DNA from: Eutypa lata
Lineage: Eukaryota > Ascomycota > Sordariomycetes > Xylariales > Diatrypaceae
NCBI GenBank assembly: GCA_022661535.1
Contig: JAKULF010000008.1
Location: 1,116,001 to 1,180,000, forward strand
Reading direction: 5' to 3'
Length of the DNA: 64,000 bases
How positions within the stretch are numbered: position 1 is the stretch's first letter; each line of letters opens with the position of its first letter. The notes beneath the pieces were generated by a model. It made no database searches, was not told the origin of the DNA, and saw only the letters and a program-made list of their open reading frames with translations. Both the position numbers and the translations under genes were made by a program. Positions 45,801-55,805 of the stretch are shown piece by piece.

Positions 45801-46856
45801 CCATTCGCAGGTGCCGTCAACTCTGCGCCCTTTCAATGAGATGAGGGACTTTCGGTCTACTTTGGGTCTGGTCAAAAGCAAAGCGTCGAGGACCGGCGCG
45901 GCCTCGACATATGCGTCGACAACCAGCGGTTCCGCCTTGGGGACCGTGGGAATGAAAGAAAGGATTTCTTTTGCATATGCCGCAGCGGCTACTGCAGCGT
46001 ACGCATGCCAAGACTTCGAACTATGCGAGTCTGCGTAGTCGCAGATCCCTCGGATGAGCAAGTACTGGGCATCTTTCAGGCCAGCCGCTGCCGTGTCCAG
46101 GCAGAGAACGCTTTGCTTATGCGCCAAATTATCCCGAGTGGCTCCCGGAAGACGCGTCAAATTGCGACCAGATGCAATTCGGCCGTAATGGACTATAGGA
46201 TCCTGTGTCTCTCGTGGCCGTCGAGGTCGGATCTTATCCGGGTCGCAAAGATGGCATCCGTCTTCTTCGGATCCGATGTTTGTGTGAGTATAAGTCGACT
46301 CAAAAAGGACATCTTCCTCAGAACCATGATGGGCAAAGGTCGTAGGGTCTTTCCGCACGATCTCAGAGACGTACTGATGCAGTTGGCTTTCAGCGAAAAT
46401 GGCGGCCGTTTCAGTCTTGCCCGTAGCCGTGAGGAAAAACGATGTTGGCTGATCTGACTGGTCTTCCGATCGCTCGCCGTTTGCGTCACATTGGATGACA
46501 CTCCGAGTGCCGGCTGTCGACTTGCTTACAACGACGTCGCCAAGTCGAATATCCTCCTTCGTGTCTGGCACTCCCCCCGCAATGCCGACCATGAGATTGA
46601 ACCGGATAGATTTGAAGCGCGCACGCAACTGCGTGGCAACGCCTGCCACCGACGTTTCCCCATACACGCCGTGATCCGGATACGCGAGTACAACGTTGTG
46701 GCCTCGGAGACTCCCTAGAATGTAATTGTTACTGTCGCCGCCGTTCTGATCGGGGGTTAGGGTGTCGTGGATGCGATCGAGTGTGGCCTTGGCTGCTGCT
46801 GCCTCTACGGGCAGTGCGCAGACCCACCCGACCGAGTAGTCGTCGGGGGACGCCAT
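42882..46856 (-). CDS. NLR-type protein: nucleoside-phosphorylase-like head, NACHT, ankyrin
   Basis: Single exon of 1324 residues. Residues 5-300 form a PNP_UDP_1-like domain (YSVGWVCALPVEAAAAKA, FNLMVGIAGGVP, YLLIRGICDYADSH, AYAAVAAAAYAKEIL), a common N-terminal effector or sensor head of fungal NLRs. A linker (LKGRRVDGTCEWLIQHPSYQ) leads to a NACHT NTPase with Walker A at 376-384 (SGGPGKGKT), Walker B at about 480-487 (VLDGLDE) and an LILLSRPQP sensor. Ankyrin repeats follow at about 803-930. The last 390 residues have no recognised fold and are mainly helical in composition. Fungal NLRs of this kind govern heterokaryon incompatibility and are thought to detect non-self. Proximity to the gasdermin/protease pair is suggestive, but the protein has no protease domain of its own. 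Confidence 0.93.
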   Translation of the reverse strand: MASPDDYSVGWVCALPVEAAAAKATLDRIHDTLTPDQNGGDSNNYILGSLRGHNVVLAYPDHGVYGETSVAGVATQLRARFKSIRFNLMVGIAGGVPDTKEDIRLGDVVVSKSTAGTRSVIQCDANGERSEDQSDQPTSFFLTATGKTETAAIFAESQLHQYVSEIVRKDPTTFAHHGSEEDVLFESTYTHTNIGSEEDGCHLCDPDKIRPRRPRETQDPIVHYGRIASGRNLTRLPGATRDNLAHKQSVLCLDTAAAGLKDAQYLLIRGICDYADSHSSKSWHAYAAVAAAAYAKEILSFIPTVPKAEPLVVDAYVEAAPVLDALLLTRPKVDRKSLISLKGRRVDGTCEWLIQHPSYQKWLVDADSNVPLLWISGGPGKGKTMLAIYITETLQPVIDAAGNVLLYYFCSNRDKNRNTALTILRGIIHQWIDLHPHLAQYIKASFEGTETTKYTVSSFVSLWRVFQTLLEQSKTSQVVCVLDGLDECEKESLRQLLDAIGNYLSKSRGQPKLKLILLSRPQPAVLESRLNRYQQIKLDDSGTEISYDVERYIVAKVTELATAQNLSEEMVAQVQKTLFAGANGTFLWVGFVTNELEGQSWSKIDEILQRVPKGLGGVYQRLLQQIDDKEALVPILQWIVLAARPLTIDELTVATGIEASGTFSAAQVVKNRLRLCGLLVKIDGNVVNLVHESAKEFFQSDQINIQGISTFRMDHVTHRTLLRTCLAHIERGYGSNIDEESGNNSLVAYASQYWPVHFHHAIDVIDLSSELSHPFFDVDSPIRDEWWKFYWVQEKNGGNAPSFTLLHLAAYLGNVPWAKILMGGHARLVSRRDNYGRTPFFWAVNRGHREMAELLLDHGSRINAKDRSKLTALHIAVSGQHKDIVSLLLDRGAPLEGETEHGDTPLIRAIQTNSREVVQVLLEHGARVHKLPTLPGVTSLKGPTAPMEERVSELLGLQEQLFLARFKQASRKVDRVMKALTLSFHFPIILRFMTLYLKFLAFNRWEHLSVLQQLVEENKTDELRQWAEAYRRFFCQLIFARNAGRLSTVFGLSTKVYRAAAPRDLQALLAVGVLAGSQAKLTAVQEGWREGDAIAGKAFADMTAIAYSQGAEEFLHYGVRDFLNGFDASVRNGNREENVARAVVLLTSQFAMLDNKEPRPIEYFSRVIAEFYEGYIGGSLEMELFADTSQAYADELLAISEHHDYPRLLDFLTCILQFAQRSQEKGQDRFLNIPCASCLILCHEDAEAHQWLIGEALPEAMSALISKQTPGPLQRRACKALVECLIIGKQYGLGLPAAALTQRLKPHLNSLPGVESMITQVVGS

Positions 46857-47570
46857 CCTCCAACGGAGCGCAGACCCACAATAGGAGGCTATAAGATAAT
46901 CAAAGCCGGCGTCGGCTTGTTATTGCTTCGTAATCTCCTAGATTATCCGCCCATGCAAGCGTTGAGTTTAAGCTTCCGAAACGTTAGGTGGATTGATGTG
47001 GGAGAGCAATGCAGAACCGTCGACCAGGCTGGGAGCATAACAGCGAATGCGCAGGTATTTACAGTACAGCGCCAGCGTTAACCCCACGACTGTTAAGGAC
47101 CAAGCGAGCTTCTGATGAGCTTCAGCCTTGAACCAGGGGGGGAGGGGGTTCACACAAGCACCCATGTCAAACAATCTGACCTGCAGGAAGTGCTTACATA
47201 CATACCTGCAGGCTTTGAAAGTGCAAATATTCGGTAGCATCAGTATGGACTTGTTGCGCACTGGAACACGGTCCAGCCTTTTTGACAACAGCTCTCCAAG
47301 GACTATTATAAATCAACGTAGTCCTAGAATCTCCTGAATACTTAAGCTCCTTCACTTTGAATCGTATGCTTTTACACCTATAACTTTGCAAAGCATACCA
47401 CTTGTCAGAACTCCTAGGATTTGCTTCGCATTGCTTTGCAGTGCTCATTTATTTCCTTCAACGGTGTAAGCTTTTATTCTTTTCGGTTGCTTCATCACTC
47501 AGCCTTCTTTCCGTAAGATGGCTGCGCCACCACCACATCGCCGCAGTTATTCAATGGTTATTGGCCGTTG

Positions 47571-47624
47571 AACCGGTCCATTAAGCCCCGGTGAGCTGAA
47601 ATGAATGAAACGTATAAGCCATAT
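47571..47624. repeat. Imperfect direct repeat, left copy
   Basis: Starts AACCGGTCCATTAAG and continues through GGTGAGCT to CCATAT. A diverged copy (about three-quarters identical by eye) starts at 47719 with AACCGGTGCAGTAAG. Confidence 0.6.
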
Positions 47625-47718
47625 CAACACATCGTCAACTTCTCGTAGCTACACTACAAGTTTGTCCTTAGTCCTTTTGAAAAGACAAAGTGTCTATCCT
47701 CGGTTCGGGCCCCATATG

Positions 47719-47774
47719 AACCGGTGCAGTAAGTCCGGGTGAGCTCACTGATGGATGATACGCATATACCATAT
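47719..47774. repeat. Imperfect direct repeat, right copy
   Basis: Diverged partner of 47571-47624, same order of matching blocks (AACCGGT, GTAAG, GGTGAGCT, CCATAT). Confidence 0.6.
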
Positions 47775-48129
47775 GTATTGATGTCTGTGTGGTACGGAAC
47801 AGCATGTATAAAAGAGGGAGAAATCTAAGCACAGATGGGACAGGTCTGCATCTTATAGATGTCAGAAAGCCGAAGGCTTTCCACGTGACAGCCATGAAGC
47901 TGGATACCACTAGCCCCTAAATCAATAATAATAATATTTATAATTATATATTAAATAAAGGCTTAAATAATTAATAAAGTAACAGTTTATAATGTTCAGT
48001 TCTTTTTGGTTTGTTACCTGGAGATTTCTACCCGCCAGCTGCATTGACAGCTCGCCAGGTGGCAACGATTTGCATTTAAACTAACCCTTGCAGCCCTTGG
48101 TCAATCGCGGCAAAAATTATTAACTGTTC

Positions 48130-49353
48130 TTGATGAAGCAAAACCATTTAGAAGTAAATAGACCAACCATGACAACTATGGGGGTGGCCGAAAATACCTT
48201 AGAGGCCCTCACGGCCCTGGTAACTACAACGAAAACCCTCATCACCCAACTTGAGACGTTCCTACATGCCATCTCCGTGGACAAGACCGCCACCACCACC
48301 ACTACCACCACGAACACTACCCCGCCATCACCGTCGCTATCCGACCCCGCCGCAAACGTCGACGCGCTCTCCCTTGCGCATGACTCTGCCAGCCTAATAA
48401 AAGCGCACACGACCAAACTATCCCTGCTGATAATAAACGAGCCCTTTACGCCCTCTGCTATTGGGAAGGTCCTGCGCGAGCTCGTCGCGGGTCCTATACC
48501 GGGGATTGCCTCCGCCGTGCAGATCTGCGATGCCGCGAAGTACACCAAGGTGGCGCGCCAGGACCTCGCGGGGCGCTGCTACCGCGTGCTGCATGAGCTG
48601 AAGGGGCTCGTGGAGGTCATACCGCTCGATGGAAACATACTGCGCAATGAGAAGAAGAATGGTGGTAAGGGCGGTAAGGGCAGCATCGCTGCGACTGGCG
48701 TTATCTGGTCTGCTTGTGACGACGTCATATTGCTGAAGAAGTTGGGCATCGCGGGCATGCTTGTGAAGAAGGTGGAAGAGTATAGAGATACCCTGAAGGA
48801 TGTTTTGGAAGAACTAAAGGAGTGGAGTGAGGAAGTTGAAGAGGAGGACGATGATGATGACGACGGGGACGACAACGGCCCAAACGACGGTGTTGAGGAT
48901 GTTACATCTCAGATGCAGAACTCGCACATTTCAACGCAGGACATGTTGGACGATCTCATGAACCCACAACACATACCGCGCGACGACCCCGACAAGATCA
49001 GAGAACGTCTCGACTCGTGTCTGAAGAGACTGAGATTGACAACGTTGCTCTATTCCGCCATCGTTAAACGGCGTTTAAAGGCCCTGCCACCCTTGCCCAT
49101 CACGGCAGACTCCACCGTTACGAGACGTCTAGACGAGGTGATACCTATTCTTAAGAGGTTACCACACCGCTTCGGAGATGTTGCCTACGCCTTCTACAAC
49201 ATGGACCGAGATTCCATAGACAAGGAGATGGACTCCTGCTTCTTCGACGCCTTCGCCGCGTCAGAGATGCTGATGAAGTCTTGGAACGGCAAAAGAGACG
49301 AGTTCACCGATTGGGCGGAAAAGTTTCAGGTTAGCATCAAGAAGCCGGACTAA
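48130..49353 (+). CDS. GCIP / cyclin-D1-binding protein-like
   Basis: Single exon, 407 residues from the first ATG; an ATG at 48169 (MTTMGVAENTLEALTAL) is an equally good start. The pattern fits the GCIP family (Grap2 and cyclin-D-interacting, HHM/DIP1), helical proteins known in animals to bind cyclin D1; the fungal role is not established. Visible: a helical N-terminus, a Thr-rich linker at about 55-65 (seven Thr in a row), a conserved block (LRELVAGPIPGI, GRCYRVLHELKGLVEVI, ATGVIWSACDDVILLKKLGIAGMLVKKVEEYRD in order), an acidic stretch at about 237-255, and a C-terminal region with YNMDRDSIDKEMDSC. No enzymatic motifs. Confidence 0.75.
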   Translation: MMKQNHLEVNRPTMTTMGVAENTLEALTALVTTTKTLITQLETFLHAISVDKTATTTTTTTNTTPPSPSLSDPAANVDALSLAHDSASLIKAHTTKLSLLIINEPFTPSAIGKVLRELVAGPIPGIASAVQICDAAKYTKVARQDLAGRCYRVLHELKGLVEVIPLDGNILRNEKKNGGKGGKGSIAATGVIWSACDDVILLKKLGIAGMLVKKVEEYRDTLKDVLEELKEWSEEVEEEDDDDDDGDDNGPNDGVEDVTSQMQNSHISTQDMLDDLMNPQHIPRDDPDKIRERLDSCLKRLRLTTLLYSAIVKRRLKALPPLPITADSTVTRRLDEVIPILKRLPHRFGDVAYAFYNMDRDSIDKEMDSCFFDAFAASEMLMKSWNGKRDEFTDWAEKFQVSIKKPD

Positions 49354-49545
49354 ATGATACAAATACATGAACTCCAAAATTGATTTATTTCCGTGACGAA
49401 TATATGTATATGCACATGATCAAAAAGTATTTACAAGGCGGGGGAATAAAACAACCCCCTTCGAAGGTTAAAGACCAGCAACTAGCCATATCTACCAATC
49501 CTAGATTTGCTTTCCCCTTCTATCTCAAAGCTCGTAGTACATACT

Positions 49546-51263
49546 CTACACCTGGAAAGCAACCGAGTTGAAGTTGACCTGTCGTTGCGTTAGCACCATT
49601 TACTACATACATGGTTATGGGGGTTAAGGTGGGGGCGCTACTTACAGCACCCGAAGCCGGGCAGTTGCCCGAGATCTCGGGACCGGTGCTCGACTTGCCA
49701 CCTACGGTCACCTCGACGGCGCCGGTCTTGCCCTCGAATGAGACCTCGTAGTAGTACGCGGCGCCCACCGAGTCGATGGGGCTGGCGTTCACGCTAACGC
49801 CACCGATGCTGACCGAGATGTCGCCGCCCGTGCTCGACAGGGAGATGACCGAGATGACATCCTGAGTGCCGAGAGTGGCCGATTGGGTTCCATCTTGTCC
49901 CCAGACCGTGCCTATAGTTTGCCAAAATAATATCAGTTACCCAGATCTCAGATTCTTGATATCCCATGTGACTAGGGTATGTATGGGTATGGTGAATGGC
50001 TTATGTACTTACCACCATCGCTACACACGCTCTTAGACGTCGTGCGGTACCAAGCTACGGCCCCCTCGGTCGGGATGGGAACGTCGGTGCTGCCTGCTTT
50101 GTAGGCCGAGATGAAGTAAGGCATCACGAACTGGAATGCGGTGTGGTCGAAGCCGTCGACGTAGACCTCGGCACCAGGGTAGATCTGGGCGGCCGCTGGG
50201 GCGTTCAGGTAGCTGGACTCGCCGTAGTCGTTCCCTGGAAGAATTGGTTAACTCCATATAATTCTACACTGTCTCGGTGTTGGGGCAGATTTCTTACAAG
50301 TAATGAGCTCGACGTAGCTGGGCGAGACATCAAGGACCTGCTTCCAGCGGTCGAACCAGAGCGAGTCGCTGGACGAGTACCAATTCTTGGACCAACCATC
50401 ACCGCCTTTGCCAACTTTGTTAGCCCTCCCTAGTTTTATATCTCATACCGAATCATAGCACGCTACTCACTGATGCTAGTGTAGAAGTTTGGGCTGACGC
50501 CCATCATGTACGACTTGTCACCGAGGACTGACTGGTAGCTCTTGTCCGTGTCGCTCGTCAGGGTATCCGAGTTTGCGCTAGGCCAAGCTCCCCAGTTAAC
50601 TATAAGGCAGGCGGGATTAGCAAAACCGCACAAGAAAGGACAGAATAGACGCCCCTAAGTGGTGGTGTTGATGTTTCGCCAGACGGGGGATCTAGGATCG
50701 CACTCACAAGCACCGTCAATAACACCGAGCTTGCCAGCAACGCCATCCGGTCCAAGCGAAGACCAATCAGGGATGAGGTAGATGCCGCCGGTCTGGTCGC
50801 GGACGGAAGCCCAGTTGTCGGACCAGGTGGGGCCCTCGAAGGTCGAGACGACGGGCACGCCGCCGATCTTGAACTGCGAGGCGTCGTCCTTGAACTGGTT
50901 GACGCGGGCCACGACGCCCGGGACGTCCCAGGTGCTGGCGGCCTGGTCGAACGAGATGAAGAGCTGGAACCCGCCGTCGGTCGCGCCCGCCGCCTCGTAC
51001 GCCAGCGGCAGCTGCTCGTCGTTGTACGTGTCGGCCGCCCCCGCGTTCAGCGCGAACCCGTCCACCCCCGCCGCCTTCGCCTCCGCCATGTCCGTCTTCC
51101 ACTTGTCCAGCGTCTGCCCGCTGGTCACGCCCACCATGTAGTGCGCGAACACGAGCCGCGAGTCGTCCTGGCGCGCTGCCATCGGGACGGCCGCCGCGTG
51201 ACCGGTCGCCGTGAGGGCGGCGGCGGCGGCGGCCAGAGCCGTCTTTACGAGCGTCGAGATCAT
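49546..51263 (-). CDS. Secreted GH71 alpha-1,3-glucanase (mutanase)
   Basis: Six exons: 51263-50708, 50599-50471, 50405-50298, 50234-50013, 49911-49646 and 49578-49546; phases agree, 437 residues. GH71 enzymes are endo-1,3-alpha-glucanases that hydrolyse fungal cell-wall alpha-1,3-glucan, in wall remodelling, cell separation or mycoparasitism. There is an Ala-rich signal peptide (MISTLVKTALAAAAAALTA). Family blocks: VFAHYMVGV, GVDGFALNAG, FQLFISFDQA, STFEGPTWS, then after the first intron AFNWGAWP, and VSPNFYTSI, VELITWNDYGESSY, GAVAWYRTT. The last exon codes only ten residues (VNFNSVAFQV) and ends at a TAG, matching the usual NFN ending. No CBM24 starch-type module is present, so this is a short form. 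Confidence 0.93.
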
Positions 51264-54200
51264 CGTTTTATTTAGTCAGGACTAGAGAGAATGAATGTCC
51301 TTGATGCTGCTGAGGTGCGTGTAGATGACAGGCCGATTGCAAACAAGGTCATGATGCGCATCCTTTTTATACGTTAGGTTTGGTTTGGTTTTTAGATATA
51401 ACTTTCGTTAATTGCCATCCACCGTGTGTGAGGCGAGGACGACTATTCGGGAATTATTAACACCATCCGACAGTGAGCTTCCCGACGGAGTAAGGACGGA
51501 GGTCTCAGTTTATGAGCTGGCGTCACAGCGCGCTAAATATAGCCCGTTAGCTTTATACCGGCGCAATGCTGGGCCCCTGAGTAATCCCGATCGGGTATGT
51601 CCCTGGCTCTTTTTCTCTTGATCCACTTCAGCTGCCCTACTGCCCCCTACAGCAAGGCATGCAGCAACCCCCCTGTGGTTAGATCTAGAGGGGAAGCGAT
51701 CGGCATAGCTAAATTCGTCTTGTCGATATAGTTAATCCAGAAGGGATATAAGACGCGAAGGCATACCTTCTAACCTCCCCAATCCTTGGAAACATTCGTA
51801 CGTGCGCCAATGAATTTAGAATAAACAACACCTTGTAATTACTTTTGTTTAACCATAGAGCTTGACTTACTACATCATAGACAGCCTTATCCCGAAACGT
51901 AGAAACGAATATACTCGGTTACCTAACTAGAGTAACTAGAGAGAGAGCTACGCAGGTGCGAGAGACATCGTCGTTCGATTTTCTCTCTTCTCGCGCCAGA
52001 GTTAGTTAAAGCAAAGCACAGACTCTCACCTCAGTATTTAAGCAAGTAGTAGGTCTGTATTACGACATCGCGCAGCATAATCTCATTTGCGTACGTGGCG
52101 GCTAGTGATTACTGAGAACCCAAATTTGAGGTTGTACTAAGGACCTCAAGCCGGCATTTCGGCAGGGCTAGCAGCAGGATCGGAGCCGCGTGGAGACCCA
52201 TCGCTGGATTACTACCTTAACACTGGGACGCCCCTGAATGTAGCTGATAGTTACCCAAAAACCCTTTGGGTTAGTGAGTACCTTATTTTACGGCGGTGCG
52301 AATGTGCGGTTTCAGGAATACATAGATTGCCTTTTCATTGTTTTTGCGCCTCTGACTCTCCGATCGTGTTTACCTTCGGTGTTACTTACCCCTATTATGT
52401 TACCACCTTCCTATCAATGCATTGAATAGTATATCAAAAGATTGAGGAGCTACTTTTAGCTCATGGATCCGATGACTTCCAGACACCCAGAATAGGCCAG
52501 CTGCATGCGATGATTATCTAATCAGGCTTTGACCACAATAGCTAAGCCGTCTTAAATATTAAACGAATCTAGATAATGCGAAGGTAGCTAAAGGGGATTG
52601 ATTATCCAGCTTTAAATAGTTGATTGTCCAAACATTTCATAAATTCATGTGGCAAAGTCATACCTAGCCCTTGATCTCATATCTTCTGGTATCAACAAAA
52701 ATAGTCCTTTCAATTTACAGAAGCTCTTCTGTTCCAACGAACCACCTTCGTTTGCGGATATCTAACTACTTACATAAACAGTCGTTGTTACGCAAGTAGG
52801 TAACACATAAGTTATGTTGAAACCTTATCTATGTTAAGTAATTGTCAATTAGCATGGTTCGCTGGTTGGTAGGAAGCCATGCGCCAATAGGATTGGGATC
52901 CCTACTTCGGCCTTACTTCGTGGTCCTTAGACCAGGTAGTAGTATCACGTTTGATACAATATCTCTTATTGGTATGGTCTGTCACATGGGTGCTACCCCA
53001 GATAGTCGTCTAGGCATGTTTATATCGGGGAACATTGTATTTATGGAAATAGAGGCCTTTCAGTTGATGGAACCTCTCAGGTGCATGATTTATAGAATTG
53101 TGTTGGAACGATATTATGTGAATGTAACGGATAGGTAAAATTAGCAGTTCATCTTCATGATCAACTGGTCCGGGGCTCTAACAAGACGACAGCCGCAACG
53201 ATTTCTCTTTGAAAGCTGGGCAAAGCATACATCAATACACAAATTGGACCAATCATATTGTCCATAGCATACATTACCTACCATTTTGGTACGCTTCAGT
53301 GCTTCAACGCTTAAAGAGGATTGTTGTGGGTGACGGAAACTACACCAATGCTTGGTGACAATAAAGCAAATCCACACATCCAACACTCCAATAAAAATAA
53401 TTAAATAACTTACGAGTATATAATTCTGAGCTTCCCGATCCTCTTATGCCCAGTAGCCTCTACCGTACGAGGTATATTATTTGTTCCAGTACTGTTTCAC
53501 TTGCATGTCTTGAATCACATTCCTATAATAGCATTGCATATGTGTTAACACATCACTATGTCCTTACATTATATCTACAGATATTCCTGAATACCAAGAT
53601 TGATATCTTAACATCTTACCCTCTTCCCTAATAGCCGCACAAGTTACGTAAGTAAACCCTGCTGACAACTTTATCTGTGAGGTATTACATATTCAGGTAA
53701 ATGAACATAAGTCCCTAGAGGGGATACGACAAGTCGATATATGAAGAAGTGGCCTTCGACAACGCCCATAAACGTAGCTTACTTTTTACGAACCCATTAC
53801 AATTCACCTCATTTTGAACGCTGGTGTGATATAAGACATGTTCTACTTAAGCGACCTGTTACTAGCTCTGCCACAGCACTAGAGAAGAAAATAAATAAAG
53901 GAGACCATTCAAGAGCTACGAAGACACCATATCCCTATTACGGGGAGATCACCTAGTGGATTCTCTTACCCTCGAGCTCCTCTTATTACTACTAGGAATT
54001 TAGACATAATTGTATTTGGAGAGTTGAGAGCTCTACGAAATGAACTATCGAGCCGAGTCTTGACGTCCACTTGCGAAAGGAAATGGGAAACGGCCCGTAG
54101 CGTTTCTCAGGTCGCTTGCACTTAAGGCATCGTTTCGGAGAAAGCAAAGTCCAACTCAGTGAAGAATATAGTTCTATTTGCCTCATAGCGGCCCAAAGAT

Positions 54201-54527
54201 AATTAGGTTTAATAGAGAAATGCTATTTTTATATGCGACTTAACTGGGATATGCCTTCGGCTATATCCTCAAACTATTAACTTAGGGACTAACATTGGAA
54301 CCTTCACCTTATGATCGGAGATAGCTCATGAGAACTTTCTAATTTAACAATATATATATCTCTGACCTGGACACATTGCCATTCCTCTCTCCATTCAACA
54401 ACAGCCCAATTCAATCGCATTACTTTTACTTTGATCTTCTTCAGCCTATTCAAATCTACGTTTTACTACACCCAAAACACTACAATCTAAATCAAACAAA
54501 GGCTACTGCACTAAATCATTAAGAACC
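51264..54527. other. 3.3-kb gene-poor region
   Basis: No supported coding region. Open frames at 52842-53138 (98 codons) and 53141-53386 have no motif. Composition is AT-rich from about 52.4 kb on. The right end, pyrimidine-rich with stretches such as TTTACTTTGATCTTCTTC before 54528, looks like the promoter and leader of the next gene. No transposon ends noticed. Confidence 0.5.
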
Positions 54528-55805
54528 ATGCAGCCCAGCAACATGGCAAACACACAGAGCCTCGACAATGGTGAATCCCAGGAAAGAAATGCTACACAAG
54601 GAGTTCACTACTCTGACCTCATAGATATGCGACAAAAGAGTCTCAACGAGCTGAAAGCTTGTGTGAAACAACCTAATTCAGTCTTTGTAGCCGTCCACGC
54701 CAATCGTATGACTAAAGCTGAAAGTGATGGCTTAAGAGTACGCAATATCGACATGGCGTTCATGGACTCGGAGGATTTCTTCAAGAATAACGGACAGACT
54801 CGAAGATTTGATCAGTTTATCGAAACTCATAACATCGAGATGAAGCCTATAACGACTATCGAGCCTACTTCAACAACAGAGATCACTACGCCGGACGAAG
54901 ATTTTATACCGTATAGGGATGCTAAGGAGACCTTGGTCCAGTTCTTGCGACACTACAAGAAAACCCGTCCTCGTCGGAACCTCATCTTGGTAGGCTATGG
55001 GCTGCAGCCCGTCATCGATATGATACAACGCGAATTGCCCGGTGATGCAAGTCTCTTTAGTGATGCCATCGACACGGCATGGCCCATTTGGACTACCGTA
55101 CCCTACAACAAATATTCGACAAGCAAGGATCATATGCTCAAGGCTCTCTACTACGAGCTTGACAGCACAGATGGTGAATCGTACTGCCGGAACAGCGCCG
55201 CCAAAACCCTGGCATTGTTAGTAGGCCTTAATTATCTCACTAATAGGCAAGCATCATGGATGGAAATGGGGACGGCGAAAGTCCACGGCAATCCAGTACC
55301 ACGTCTGTACGTGGGGCGAGGCTCCAATGAACATCACCTGGCCAATATACTCCCCACTGCTAATTGCGACTTGCCGGACGAGATCGACTCTACTGTTAAG
55401 CTCGCCAACTTCATCACTGGCCTTGGACACAGCGCAGTGAAGGTCGGAACTTGGGATGCATGTTATCGGGCTCCGTTTAATACGAGACTCGATATCAGGG
55501 AGTCGGGGCGAAAGGCTGGCTGGGCATGCTTTTCAGACGAAGCCTCTCTCAAGGACTTTGCCGCGAGTGCCCGGGCAAGCGACTTGGGTAGGAAGACCGT
55601 CATAAGGACGTATGGGACGCCTGAATCCGGTTTATCGACACTGCGTGAAATACGGATTAAGACGGAGGCACTAGAAGAACAGCGAAACCCGGAGGCTCTA
55701 CAGGAAGAGAGGAGACAACGGGAAGAAATGAGACGATGGAGAGATGAATACGTGAAGGTGCATACAGAGGCGGGTCCTGTTTTTGAACAGATGGGAAGAA
55801 TTTAA
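54528..55805 (+). CDS. Unassigned protein, possibly Gfd2/YDR514C-like nuclease fold
   Basis: Single exon, 425 residues. I do not recognise it firmly. The order of elements recalls Gfd2/YDR514C-like proteins with an RNase H-like DEDDh fold: a strand-like start (NSVFVAVHANRM) where an acidic residue would be expected, NIDMAFMDSEDF, RRNLILVGYGLQPVIDMIQ where the fold has a helix start, and YCRNSAAKTLALLVGLN in place of the HNA-x-D-A block. If so, catalytic acids appear altered or absent, implying a binding rather than nuclease role. The C-terminal 60 residues are a charged coiled-coil-like segment (EEQRNPEALQEERRQREEMR). A second ATG lies five codons downstream. It stands alone between gene-poor stretches. 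Confidence 0.6.
   Translation: MQPSNMANTQSLDNGESQERNATQGVHYSDLIDMRQKSLNELKACVKQPNSVFVAVHANRMTKAESDGLRVRNIDMAFMDSEDFFKNNGQTRRFDQFIETHNIEMKPITTIEPTSTTEITTPDEDFIPYRDAKETLVQFLRHYKKTRPRRNLILVGYGLQPVIDMIQRELPGDASLFSDAIDTAWPIWTTVPYNKYSTSKDHMLKALYYELDSTDGESYCRNSAAKTLALLVGLNYLTNRQASWMEMGTAKVHGNPVPRLYVGRGSNEHHLANILPTANCDLPDEIDSTVKLANFITGLGHSAVKVGTWDACYRAPFNTRLDIRESGRKAGWACFSDEASLKDFAASARASDLGRKTVIRTYGTPESGLSTLREIRIKTEALEEQRNPEALQEERRQREEMRRWRDEYVKVHTEAGPVFEQMGRI

Larger units (their letters stand above)
46857..48129. other. Intergenic region with an imperfect direct repeat
   Basis: Contains the NLR promoter and an imperfect direct repeat pair (47571-47624 and 47719-47774). AT-rich near 47930-48000. 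No supported gene; frames at 46767-47081, 46968-47288 and 47668-47910 have no motif. Confidence 0.5.

Noticed and set aside
52842..53386. Two open frames of 98 and 81 codons in the gene-poor stretch
   Set aside because: Isolated, without family motifs; length is expected by chance in 3 kb.
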